Assembly (NCBI GenBank): GCA_015056885.1 | Contig: SVFL01000008.1 | Coordinates: 1 to 64,000, forward strand | Direction of reading: 5' to 3' | From: Lachnospiraceae bacterium | Lineage (GTDB): Bacteria; Bacillota; Clostridia; Lachnospirales; Lachnospiraceae | DNA length: 64,000 nt | Shown here: in pieces, positions 17,102 to 25,283 of the stretch | Position numbering within the stretch: position 1 is the first letter of the stretch | Layout: the number at the start of each line of letters is the position of its first letter | Made by a program: the position numbers and the translations under genes | The notes under the pieces: model-generated | Databases searched by the model: none | Told to the model about the DNA's origin: nothing | Seen by the model: the letters and a program-made list of their open reading frames with translations, nothing else

Positions 17102-18528
17102 TGAAAAAAACCCTTTATTTGAAATTTGTCTTAGCATATTTCATATTTGGTGTATTTGCTTTTATAACGGTGGCTACTTTTGTGCCTAGTATGACGCGTG
17201 AACAATTGATTCGTGAAAAGGCCGAAAGTCTTTATAAAGAGGCAGTATTGATTGCTGAACAGTATGCATCCGGTCTGTATACCAGTGAAACCAGTCTGGA
17301 AACGGTCAAAAATCAGTTAGATGTCTTGGCGGTTTATCTGGACAGTACGATTCGCATTATCAATCCTTCCGGTAGATTGGTTTTGGACACGGATACGGCG
17401 ATTAATTTTGATGAACCTGTTGTAATCAAGGCCTTTGACCCAACGATTACCAAGGGCTCCTATTATACCGTTGATACGTTTTTTGATACTTATGAAACGG
17501 ATGTATTGAGCGTTTTTGCACCCATTACTTCTGACTTTAAGGTAAAGGGGTATGTGGTAATAATTTGTGGGATGTCCTCTATTGAGAAATCAAGTGACAA
17601 TTTGCTGAATATTTCTTATATTACCGCAGCTATTATCTTTTTGTTGTCTGTTATTATTCTGATTTTCTTCACAGAAATGGTATATCAACCGTTGACAAAA
17701 ATAACTCATGCAACGGAGCAATATGCTTCCGGAAATATGCATTATGAATTTACAGTAGACAGTGAAGATGAAATTGGTTATCTGGCGGCCTGTTTGAACT
17801 ATATGGCCAGTGAAATTGCCCGGTCGGAGGATGACCAGAAGAGGTTTGTGGCGAATGTTTCTCATGATTTCCGGTCGCCGCTGACTTCTATTCACGGCTA
17901 TTTGGAGGCAATGTTAGATGGTACAATTCCTCCCGAAATGCATGAAAAATATTTGCAGATTGTTCTTAACGAAACGGATAGACTGACTAAGTTGACCAAT
18001 GGTTTGCTGACGTTAAATAATCTGAACACAAAAGGTATGCTGTTGGAGAAGAGTAACTTTGACATCAATCAGGTGATTCGCAATACAGCTGCTACTTTTG
18101 AAGGTCTTTGCCGCCAGAAAAATCTGTCTATTGAATTGGTGCTGACCGGAAAGACTATGTATGTCAGGGCAGATATGGAGAAAATCCAACGAATTCTTTA
18201 TAACCTGACAGATAATGCCATTAAATTCAGCCATCAGAATTCTGTTATCAAAATAGAGACTTCTGAAAAGAAAAATAAGCTTTTTGTTTCTGTGAAAGAC
18301 AGTGGTATCGGTATTCCCAAGGATGACTTAAAATTTATTTGGGACCGTTTCTACAAATCTGACCTGTCCCGAGGCAAAGATAAAAAGGGAACAGGACTTG
18401 GTCTTTCGATTGTAAAGGAAATCATTAATGCACATGGCGAAAATATTAATGTAATCAGTACAGAAGGAGAAGGAACGGAATTTATTTTTACATTGCAACA
18501 GGTTGATGTAGAGGATGATGAGGACTAG
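17101..18528 (+). CDS. membrane sensor histidine kinase
   Basis: The 475-residue kinase has membrane helices at about 8-29 and 171-192 enclosing an extracellular sensor of about 140 residues. A HAMP domain (about 193-245), HisKA with phospho-accepting H255 (NVSHDFRSPL) and a HATPase domain (N box NLTDNAIKF, G1 DSGIGIP, G2 GTGLGLSIV) follow. It is translationally coupled to the response regulator. A terminator hairpin begins within its last codons. Confidence 0.95.
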   Translation: MKKTLYLKFVLAYFIFGVFAFITVATFVPSMTREQLIREKAESLYKEAVLIAEQYASGLYTSETSLETVKNQLDVLAVYLDSTIRIINPSGRLVLDTDTAINFDEPVVIKAFDPTITKGSYYTVDTFFDTYETDVLSVFAPITSDFKVKGYVVIICGMSSIEKSSDNLLNISYITAAIIFLLSVIILIFFTEMVYQPLTKITHATEQYASGNMHYEFTVDSEDEIGYLAACLNYMASEIARSEDDQKRFVANVSHDFRSPLTSIHGYLEAMLDGTIPPEMHEKYLQIVLNETDRLTKLTNGLLTLNNLNTKGMLLEKSNFDINQVIRNTAATFEGLCRQKNLSIELVLTGKTMYVRADMEKIQRILYNLTDNAIKFSHQNSVIKIETSEKKNKLFVSVKDSGIGIPKDDLKFIWDRFYKSDLSRGKDKKGTGLGLSIVKEIINAHGENINVISTEGEGTEFIFTLQQVDVEDDED

Positions 18529-18549
18529 GCAATGGCCTGGTCCTTTTTG
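18522..18549 (+). terminator. rho-independent terminator of the two-component operon
   Basis: GGACTAGGC pairs with GCCTGGTCC (one G-U) across an AATG loop and is followed by TTTTTG. The stem overlaps the histidine kinase stop codon. Confidence 0.9.
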
Positions 18550-18780
18550 TAAAGTTCCCGGTTGTTTATTTGTGTCCTTTTACACTTTGCAATGTCGATT
18601 GAGATGCCATATACCCTACCACGGAACGTTTCCACTCTGTGAAAAAGCGTAGCGGCACCTGTCCGAAGTGTAAGAGCGAAGAAATGAAGTTGAATCTGGC
18701 AATTATGAAAAAACAGATGGAGACTGCGGATGTGAAGCGCAAGGTAGCCACAGCCGGCATCGTATGAAAACAGACGGTAA

Positions 18781-19207
18781 AGGCATTACTTCGCTGGTTG
18801 CACTGGCGGGGTTACCTTTGGAGGCGGAGAGCCCCTTTTGCAGTCAGAGGCAATTTTGGAATTTGCTCAAGTGTGTCCATCAGAATGGAACATCAATATC
18901 GAGACATCCCTGAATGTGCCATTGGAACAGTTGGAGCCGCTTCTGACCGGCAGATTCTCTTTTATCATTGATATGAAAGCTATGCAACCGGACATTTATA
19001 AACAGTACCGGGCGGGATAATACGCAAGTGATTCATAATCTGAAGGAAATCTGCAAACGTATGGACCGGGAAAAATATGTAGTGAAGGTTCCTTTGATTC
19101 CGGAATATTCTAATGAAAGGGACGTGGCGGAATCTGTTGAAATGTTAAGGCAGATGGGGGTGGAGTGTGCTAATATTTTGCCCTTTGAGTATCAGAAAAT
19201 TGGCTAG
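18781..19207 (+). pseudogene. decayed glycyl-radical-enzyme activase (radical SAM) remnant
   Basis: The frame through 18808 reads GGVTFGGGEPLLQSEAILEF, the GGEP-type motif of PflA-like activating enzymes, then an alpha/beta segment ending at TAA 19018-19020. A one-base shift there continues as DNTQVIHNLKEICKR ... VKVPLIPEY to TAG 19205-19207, matching the next barrel segment of the family. The N-terminal CxxxCxxC part is not recognisable upstream, where stops occur in every frame. The rest of 18550-19289 shows only a short uncalled frame with a CPKC motif. This is a dead gene. Confidence 0.7.
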
Positions 19208-19289
19208 TTCAACTCATGCCAACGCAATTGTATAAATATCTGAGGTGAAAGCTGTCTGACATTAACGTCCAAAATGGAAACATATCAGT

Positions 19290-20273
19290 CTATAAAGAGT
19301 ATTTATCATACATTTGCTGCAAAAAGTCCTTGTCTTCAAGCATATTTAAAAGATGTAATTCGTTATTATCTTGCATATGTTGGATGAGTAAAAGCATTTT
19401 GTTTTGACCATCAATAAGTCCTTCTGTATGTCCTTCAATACGTCCTTCGGCAAGTCCATCCTCCCGGCTTTCTTCCTTCACTACCTGCATATGCATTTCT
19501 TGGTCATATTCATAAATACTCATGGCAATCACCTCCGCACGCTGTTCTCGTAAAAAGTCTTCGAGAATTCCTTCTTTGATACAATCATCTACAGCCTTGT
19601 TGACTGCTACTTTTAACTCCATAGTCTTCCGATTTTCTCGAATTTTTTCAGTAAACTGCACATATTCCTTTAGAAGCTTGCATGCCTCCAATAGTTCCTC
19701 ATTCATGCCCGGATTGATATTGTATATCGTTACTGTCAAATCCAGTTCCGGGTTATCCATGGGTTTCTCAAACAAGTCGGACAAGCAGTATTTCTTGCGT
19801 TCAGGAATAGGTGTTGTTCCGTTGTAGAATACCACAAATCTTGGTGTGGGGATTTTGACCGGCTTACTTCGGTATAATTTGTCCTGTGGTACAAGCTTCT
19901 GCAGCTGTTGCGCCACATACATCAGGTTACGCAAGGGCATGTTGGGATTCACCGTGGACTGGTGCTCATAGATGCACAGTTCAAAAGAAAACACGCAGGA
20001 GACATCATTTTTCATACCCAGATAAACTGCGTTTTCCAATGTGGTGATTTCCATATCCTCTACGTTGGTAAAGTTGGTTTTGTTCACCGCATTGTACAGG
20101 CTCAAAAGCGCCTTTTTCTTACGGAAAAGCATGCGGAAAACGGTGTCCTTAAAGTTGCGTTGTGCATCGGGTAAATCATTTATTGGTAAGACTCCGTATA
20201 TGGGTTCCGATTCGGCAACACAATGTAAAATTCTTAAAAAGTAATTGGTGTAATCAATACATTTATATTCCAT
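19290..20273 (-). CDS. Rpn-family PD-(D/E)XK nuclease, copy 1
   Basis: The 327-residue protein starts at the ATG behind AAAGGAGGTAAGTTT. The N-terminal half is the PD-(D/E)XK transposase-like nuclease of the Rpn (recombination-promoting nuclease) family: D in KNDVSC, then E and Q in ELCIYEHQST. A helical middle precedes an EG-rich C-terminal tail (LAEGRIEGHTEGLIDG) typical of the family. Related proteins make DNA breaks that promote recombination; the host role is uncertain. The following gene copy is nearly identical over the first 280 residues. Confidence 0.85.
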   Translation of the reverse strand: MEYKCIDYTNYFLRILHCVAESEPIYGVLPINDLPDAQRNFKDTVFRMLFRKKKALLSLYNAVNKTNFTNVEDMEITTLENAVYLGMKNDVSCVFSFELCIYEHQSTVNPNMPLRNLMYVAQQLQKLVPQDKLYRSKPVKIPTPRFVVFYNGTTPIPERKKYCLSDLFEKPMDNPELDLTVTIYNINPGMNEELLEACKLLKEYVQFTEKIRENRKTMELKVAVNKAVDDCIKEGILEDFLREQRAEVIAMSIYEYDQEMHMQVVKEESREDGLAEGRIEGHTEGLIDGQNKMLLLIQHMQDNNELHLLNMLEDKDFLQQMYDKYSL

Positions 20274-20361
20274 AAACTTACCTCCTTTCGCAAAAGACAT
20301 TATTATATGTAAGGCAAATTTGTGATTTGCTGTTTGCGTCCAAAATGGAAAGTTTTATTCT

Positions 20362-21321
20362 TTATAAGTTGTATTTATTATACATCTGTTGCAAGAAGTC
20401 CTTGTCCTCAAGCATATCTATAAGATGCATTTCGTTATTTTTTCTCATGCATTGCCACAACATAAGCATACGTTCTCGTTCCTCGATACGCCCTTCGGCA
20501 AGCCCATCTTCCCAGCTCTCTTCTTTCACCACCTGCATATGCATCTCCTGATCATACTCATAAATACTCATGGCAATCACCTCCGCGCGCTGTTCTCGTA
20601 AAAAGTCTTCGAGAATTCCTTCTTTGATACAATCATCTACAGCTTTGTTGACAGCTACTTTTAACTCCATAGCCTTGCGGTTTTCACGGATTTTCTCAGT
20701 AAACTGCACATATTCCTTTAGAAGCTTGCATGCCTCTAACAACTCATCATTCATACCCGGATTGATGTTGTATACGGTTACTGTCAGCTCCAGTTCCGGG
20801 TTATCCATGGGTTTCTCAAACAAATCGGACAAGCAGTATTTTTTGCGTTCAGGAATAGGTGTTGTTCCGTTGTAGAATACTACAAATCTTGGTGTAGGGA
20901 TCTTGACCGGTTTACTTCGGTATAATTTGTCCTGTGGTACAAGCTTCTGCAGCTGTTGCGCCACATACATCAGGTTACGCAAGGGCATGTTGGGATTCAC
21001 CGTGGACTGGTGCTCATAGATGCACAGTTCAAAAGAAAACACGCAGGAGACATCATTTTTCATACCCAGATAAACTGCGTTTTCCAATGTGGTGATTTCC
21101 ATATCCTCTACGTTAGTGAAGTTGGTTTTGTTTACCGCATTGTACAGGCTCAAAAGCGCCTTTTTCTTGCGGAAAAGCATGCAGAAAACGGTGTCCTTAA
21201 AGTTGCGCTGTGCATCGGGTAAATCATTTATCGGTAAGACTCCGTATATGGGTTTCGATTCGGCAACACAATGCAGAATCTTCAAAATATAATTCGTGTA
21301 ATCAATACATTTGGATTCCAT
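20362..21321 (-). CDS. Rpn-family PD-(D/E)XK nuclease, copy 2
   Basis: The 319-residue protein lies behind GGAGGTATCTCT. The catalytic region KNDVSC / ELCIYEHQST is identical to copy 1. The tail differs: it lacks eight residues of the EG repeat and reads LAEGRIEERERMLMLWQC before the shared end NMLEDKDFLQQMY-like segment (here IDMLEDKDFLQQMYNKYNL). It lies 88 bases upstream of copy 1 on the same strand, so the two may be co-transcribed. Confidence 0.85.
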   Translation of the reverse strand: MESKCIDYTNYILKILHCVAESKPIYGVLPINDLPDAQRNFKDTVFCMLFRKKKALLSLYNAVNKTNFTNVEDMEITTLENAVYLGMKNDVSCVFSFELCIYEHQSTVNPNMPLRNLMYVAQQLQKLVPQDKLYRSKPVKIPTPRFVVFYNGTTPIPERKKYCLSDLFEKPMDNPELELTVTVYNINPGMNDELLEACKLLKEYVQFTEKIRENRKAMELKVAVNKAVDDCIKEGILEDFLREQRAEVIAMSIYEYDQEMHMQVVKEESWEDGLAEGRIEERERMLMLWQCMRKNNEMHLIDMLEDKDFLQQMYNKYNL

Positions 21322-21631
21322 AGAGATACCTCCTTATTTCGCAAGAGTATCACCCCTGCTTGTGTTGTATATGTGGAATTTAAGCATGGATAAATAAAAG
21401 CTCCTTTAGAATAAAGGTGAAAAGATTATTGTTGAGATTTACAAAAAGCTGCTGACGAATGCCCTTACAGCCTTTTGAAAGAGAAAAATTGATTTGTATA
21501 TATCCTAACATTATGGATGATGATGTGCAAGTATTTTTGAAAATAAATTTTTCAATGTTCACATTTTTGACACTTCTTCGTGCTAGACTCTTGTCAACAA
21601 CCCGAAAATAGCTTGTTTACAGGAGAGTTCT
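21322..21631. other. intergenic region between divergent genes
   Basis: No gene is supported. Short plus-strand frames around 21420-21545 look weakly protein-like but contain stops and have no start. AGGAGA precedes the next ATG. I found no promoter with good spacing; a TTGACA at about 21560 has no -10 at the right distance. Confidence 0.4.
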
Positions 21632-22366
21632 ATGGCTAATCAAATGATTTTTAAGCGGTACGAATTAAAGTATCTGCTGACTGCAGAGCAGAAAAAGAGG
21701 GTGCTGGAAGCGATGGCACCTTATATGCAATTGGACCAATACGGAAGGGATACGATTCGGAATATTTATTTTGACACGGATAATTTTCGTCTGATTCGTC
21801 GTTCCATGGAGAAGCCGGTGTACAAGGAGAAGCTTCGGCTGCGCAGTTACAGGCAGGTAGCGCCGGATGGGGACGTGTATGTGGAACTTAAGAAAAAGTA
21901 TAATGGTGTGGTTTATAAGCGTCGTCTGGTGATGCCACACAATCAGGCCATTGACTGTATTTGCGAGGGGAAGGCACTGCCTGCAAACAGTCAGATTTCC
22001 AGGGAGATTGATTATTTTTGTCAATTTTATGAAGGGATTAAGCCAAAGGTATTTTTGTCTTATGAAAGAGAGGCTTACTATTCGTTGGATGGCAGCGACT
22101 TCCGTGTGACCTTTGATGAGAATATTTTGTATCGTCAGGAGGATTTGTCCTTGAGTGGAGCGGTTTATGGAACACCCCTTCTGGCAGCAGGAATGACGCT
22201 TATGGAAATTAAGACGCCGGGAGGGATTCCCTTGTGGATGTCCAAATACCTGACAGAGGCGGGGATATATAAGACTTCTTTTTCCAAATACGGGGCGGCT
22301 TATACGGATATGATGCAAAAAGAAACGGTTATAGACACAAAAGGAGAAGAAAAATATGCAAGCTGA
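21632..22366 (+). CDS. VTC-domain polyphosphate polymerase-like protein
   Basis: The 244-residue protein is a VTC domain throughout. It has the basic tunnel-lining strands FKRYELKYLL (8-17), YKEKLRLRSY, VELKKKYNGVVYKRR, and late acidic metal-site residues (MEIKTPGG). The eukaryotic VTC4 catalytic domain makes polyphosphate from ATP; the activity of bacterial relatives is inferred from these conserved charges. It overlaps a DUF4956 membrane gene by 11 bases, a frequent pairing. Confidence 0.85.
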   Translation: MANQMIFKRYELKYLLTAEQKKRVLEAMAPYMQLDQYGRDTIRNIYFDTDNFRLIRRSMEKPVYKEKLRLRSYRQVAPDGDVYVELKKKYNGVVYKRRLVMPHNQAIDCICEGKALPANSQISREIDYFCQFYEGIKPKVFLSYEREAYYSLDGSDFRVTFDENILYRQEDLSLSGAVYGTPLLAAGMTLMEIKTPGGIPLWMSKYLTEAGIYKTSFSKYGAAYTDMMQKETVIDTKGEEKYAS

Positions 22367-23051
22367 TTTGTTTAGAGGAATTTTTGATACGGATATGTCC
22401 AACGTGATTGCACTGTCGGATTTTTTGATTTGTATTGGTGTGTCTTTTGTTATTGGTCTCATTCTGGCGGGGGCTTATATGTTCCGCACCCGCTACACCA
22501 AGAGTTTTGTGGTGACATTGGCCATGTTGCCGGCTATTGTCTGTGTAGTGATTATGATGGTAAACGGCAATGTGGGAACCGGTGTTGCAGTGGCAGGTGC
22601 TTTCAGTCTGGTCCGCTTTCGTTCTGTGCCCGGTACCGCCAAGGAAATTGGGGCTCTGTTCATGGCTATGGGAGCAGGCCTGATTACCGGTATGGGTTAT
22701 CTGGGCTTTGCAGTAGTGTTTGCAGTGATTCTGGCGGTGATTACTGTACTGCTTAGTTTTGTAGATTTTGGTGCGCGTAAAAATGCAGCGCGATACAAAA
22801 CCTTGCGTATTACCATTCCCGAGGATTTGGATTACACAGGTGTGTTTGATGAGATTTTTGAGGAGTATACCACAAGCTATGAGTTGGCGCAGGTGCGTAC
22901 CACAAATATGGGTAGCCTTTTCCGTCTGACTTATGATATGGTATTGAAGAGTGAAGCAAATGAGAAGGAATTTATTGATAAGTTGCGTTGTCGTAATGGA
23001 AATCTGGAGATTGCAATATCCAGACAGGAGACGACTGTAGCAGAGTTGTAG
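22356..23051 (+). CDS. DUF4956 membrane protein
   Basis: The 231-residue protein has about four membrane helices in its first 130 residues (one motif is GAFSLVRFRSVPGTAKEIG) and a cytoplasmic C-terminal domain of about 90 residues. DUF4956 proteins co-occur with VTC-domain proteins; a channel or scaffold role is inferred. The start overlaps the VTC gene, and the beta-helix lipoprotein starts 28 bases downstream. Confidence 0.9.
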   Translation: MQADLFRGIFDTDMSNVIALSDFLICIGVSFVIGLILAGAYMFRTRYTKSFVVTLAMLPAIVCVVIMMVNGNVGTGVAVAGAFSLVRFRSVPGTAKEIGALFMAMGAGLITGMGYLGFAVVFAVILAVITVLLSFVDFGARKNAARYKTLRITIPEDLDYTGVFDEIFEEYTTSYELAQVRTTNMGSLFRLTYDMVLKSEANEKEFIDKLRCRNGNLEIAISRQETTVAEL

Positions 23052-23078
23052 GAAGTTATAGTAAGAATGGAGATTAAT

Positions 23079-24899
23079 ATGAAGCGTAAAAATATATTGG
23101 CGATGTCTTTGGCTGTTGCATTGATACTGAGTGGTTGCGGAGACGGGGCAGCTAGCAGAGGTAGTGCATCTGTGGATAATAAAGAGGGTGCGGGGCAGGA
23201 GCTTGGGCAGGCAGATAAAAACGAAGCCGGTCAGGGCGCTTCGGCAGGAAATGAAATTAGCATGGGAAATAACAACATCGAAGGCAGTAGTTCGATTCCT
23301 TTAACTGCAGATGATATTTTTTCCGACAGGGATTTTGAGACCGATTATGACGAGAGTGAAAGTGCGGTGATTACTCTTAACGGCAGCAGTGCAGAGTGTA
23401 GCTTGGATGCGGTGGAAATAAACGGAAGTACGGTTACCATCAAGGACGAGGGAACTTATATTTTGTCCGGTAATCTGGATGATGGTATGATTATTGTGGA
23501 TTCGGATAAGGAAGATAAGACACAGCTGGTGTTGAAGGGTGTGAATATTCATAGTAAGACCAGTGCTCCCATTTATATTTTGCAGTCAGACAAGGTGTTT
23601 GTTACTTTGGCGGAGGGGACAGAGAATAGTCTTTCCAATGGAGGTGTTTTTACTGCCATTGATGACAACAATATTGATGCAGTTATTTTTTCGAAAGAGG
23701 ATTTGACTTTAAACGGTGAGGGTTCTCTTAAAATCAGCTCTCCTGCCGGACATGGTATTGTGTCCAAAGATGAACTTGCGTTGACGGGCGGAAGCTATGA
23801 TATTACCTGTGGTTCCCATGGCTTGTCAGGCAAGGATGGCGTGGGAATTGCCGGCGGAACCTATCATATTACTTCCGGTAAGGATGGTATTCACGGTGAA
23901 AATGATGAAGACAGCGCTTTAGGCTATGTCTATCTTAAGGATGGCGTAATAAATATTAAGTCTGAGGATGATGGAATCAGTGCGGTGTCCCGATTGCAGG
24001 TGGACGGAGGCACGATTAATATTGCCTCTGTAGATGATGCGTTTCATGCGGATGATACTTTGGCTGTCAATGCCGGTACCCTCAATATTAGCGAGAGTTA
24101 TGAGGGGCTGGAAGGTCTTTATGTGGAGATAAACGGCGGAACCATTGCATTGGTTGCAGAGGATGACGGAATCAATGCAGCCGGAGGTAACGATTCCAGC
24201 GGATTTGGCGGCAAGGGTGGTAACGATATGTTTGGCGGCAAAGGAGCAGGCGATTGGTTCGGCGGCAGGGGCGGACGTGGTGGCAAGCAGAGGGGCGAGA
24301 TGGGTGAGGCTTCCGGAGAGATGTTTGGCGAGAAGCCCCAGCTTCCGGAAGGAATGCCCGAGAATATGCAAGGCGTAGCACCTGAAATGCCGGAAGGGAT
24401 GCCGGAAAATATGCCCGAGATGCCTGGGAACATGCCCCAAGATATGAAGGGTGGAATGCCCGGCAGCAGCGGCTCCGGTAGCATTTCTATCACAGGCGGA
24501 GAGATTTATGTCAAGGCGTCAGGTGACGGTATCGATGCCAACGGTTCCCTGACTATATCCGGCGGCAATATAACGGTTTGTGGACCTAATCATGGCGATA
24601 CTGCTACTTTGGACTACGATACTACAGGTGTTATTACCGGGGGAACTTTTGTAGGTAGTGGTGCCAGAGGTATGGCACAGACTTTTAGTGATTCCACACA
24701 GGGTGTTGTGACAGCTCATGTGGGAAGTGTGGCTGCAGGAACGGAGGTTACGCTTGCGGATAAGAATGGGAAAGTATTGATTAACTATACACCGGAACTT
24801 GATTGTTCTGTGATGATTTTCAGTAGCCCTGAGCTTGTGAAGGGAGAGATGTATTCTCTCAGCGTGGGTGGGGTTCAATCGGATTGCATGGCTGAGTGA
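23079..24899 (+). CDS. lipoprotein with Cthe_2159-type beta-helix carbohydrate-binding domain
   Basis: The 606-residue protein is read from the second ATG, which has TGGAG six bases upstream and gives a compact signal peptide with lipobox LSGC. The first in-frame ATG four codons earlier is possible. After a Gly/Asn-rich linker comes a right-handed beta-helix region with recurring IxGGTYxI/ISSGxxGI/DDGI units, as in the Cthe_2159 carbohydrate-binding family. It is interrupted at about 370-470 by a Gly-rich stretch and a Met/Pro/Glu-rich repeat (PEGMPENM units) before the helix resumes. Such proteins bind acidic polysaccharides or cellulose on the cell surface. The VTC/DUF4956 context suggests a surface-anchoring system. 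Confidence 0.8.
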   Translation: MKRKNILAMSLAVALILSGCGDGAASRGSASVDNKEGAGQELGQADKNEAGQGASAGNEISMGNNNIEGSSSIPLTADDIFSDRDFETDYDESESAVITLNGSSAECSLDAVEINGSTVTIKDEGTYILSGNLDDGMIIVDSDKEDKTQLVLKGVNIHSKTSAPIYILQSDKVFVTLAEGTENSLSNGGVFTAIDDNNIDAVIFSKEDLTLNGEGSLKISSPAGHGIVSKDELALTGGSYDITCGSHGLSGKDGVGIAGGTYHITSGKDGIHGENDEDSALGYVYLKDGVINIKSEDDGISAVSRLQVDGGTINIASVDDAFHADDTLAVNAGTLNISESYEGLEGLYVEINGGTIALVAEDDGINAAGGNDSSGFGGKGGNDMFGGKGAGDWFGGRGGRGGKQRGEMGEASGEMFGEKPQLPEGMPENMQGVAPEMPEGMPENMPEMPGNMPQDMKGGMPGSSGSGSISITGGEIYVKASGDGIDANGSLTISGGNITVCGPNHGDTATLDYDTTGVITGGTFVGSGARGMAQTFSDSTQGVVTAHVGSVAAGTEVTLADKNGKVLINYTPELDCSVMIFSSPELVKGEMYSLSVGGVQSDCMAE

Positions 24900-24949
24900 T
24901 ATTAGAATCAGAGTGTATTATATTCAATAAGACATCTTTCAATAATAGG

Positions 24950-25038
24950 TTGGGCGTATGCAGAAAAAAGTGACTTGTAAAACCCCAAATTTTCTTATGA
25001 GTTGGGCGTTGGAGTTCGTTTTTTCTGTATACGCCCAA
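24950..25038. repeat. long inverted repeat, probable bidirectional terminator or structured RNA
   Basis: Twenty-base arms (24950-24969 and 25019-25038, beginning TTGGGCGTATGCAG and ending CTGTATACGCCCAA) match at 19 of 20 positions around a 49-base loop. The loop itself contains another TTGGGCG, able to pair alternatively with the right arm. The right arm runs into TTTTCTTATTT. It lies 50 bases after the beta-helix lipoprotein stop. Confidence 0.7.
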
Positions 25039-25122
25039 TTTTCTTATTTAGAGAATGGACTAATTTTCTTGAGAAATGTTTTTTCCAAAGTAGATATTAT
25101 ATACGAAAACGCATGTATTTCC

Positions 25123-25151
25123 TTGACTTTTGGGCATAGTAATGATATATT
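25123..25151 (+). promoter_or_regulatory. promoter of the first degV gene
   Basis: TTGACT (25123-25128), 17-base spacer, TATATT (25146-25151). The predicted start near 25158 leaves a leader of about 125 bases. Confidence 0.65.
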
Positions 25152-25157
25152 GAGACA

Positions 25158-25283
25158 TACCACATAGTTTTTAAAACTACGTAAGGAAATATCGCAGACT
25201 TGTATGAGTAAACGAGACTGCCTAAGATATATACATTTGAATTGTATAGATCTATCACATAAATGAATTTAAGGGGATAAACG
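25158..25283 (+). promoter_or_regulatory. structured 5' leader of degV
   Basis: Two hairpins are visible: TAGTTTT-T-AAAACTA (25165-25179), and a longer one, GCAG-A-CTTGT / ACGAG-A-CTGC around loop ATGAGTAA (25194-25221) with a symmetric A-A mismatch. It matches no riboswitch class I recognise. AAGGGGATAAACG precedes the start codon. Confidence 0.35.

Larger units (their letters stand above)
19290..21321 (-). repeat. tandem duplication of an Rpn-family gene (about 1,048-bp unit)
   Basis: Corresponding positions in the two copies are offset by 1,048 bases. Nucleotide identity is very high from the start codons to about the EG-rich tail and drops in the last 40-50 codons. This indicates a fairly recent duplication with divergence or recombination limited to the 3' ends. 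No insertion-sequence ends are visible at the borders. Confidence 0.85.

Noticed and set aside
18571-18770. Short frame with GTCPKCKSEEMK that might be a gene
   Set aside because: Stop codons upstream, no start with a ribosome site, and no continuation; treated as part of the degenerate region.
18838-19020. 60-codon frame as an independent gene
   Set aside because: It is the middle of the radical SAM activase remnant; the family's sequence continues on both sides, the downstream side after a one-base shift.
19290-21321. Duplicated Rpn genes considered as a transposon or insertion sequence
   Set aside because: No terminal inverted repeats or target duplications are visible; the Rpn family uses a transposase-like fold but the unit looks like a plain tandem duplication.
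25158-25283. DegV leader considered as a purine, preQ1 or fluoride riboswitch
   Set aside because: None of the conserved cores of those classes (purine junction, preQ1 pseudoknot tail, fluoride GGNGAUGG) is present.
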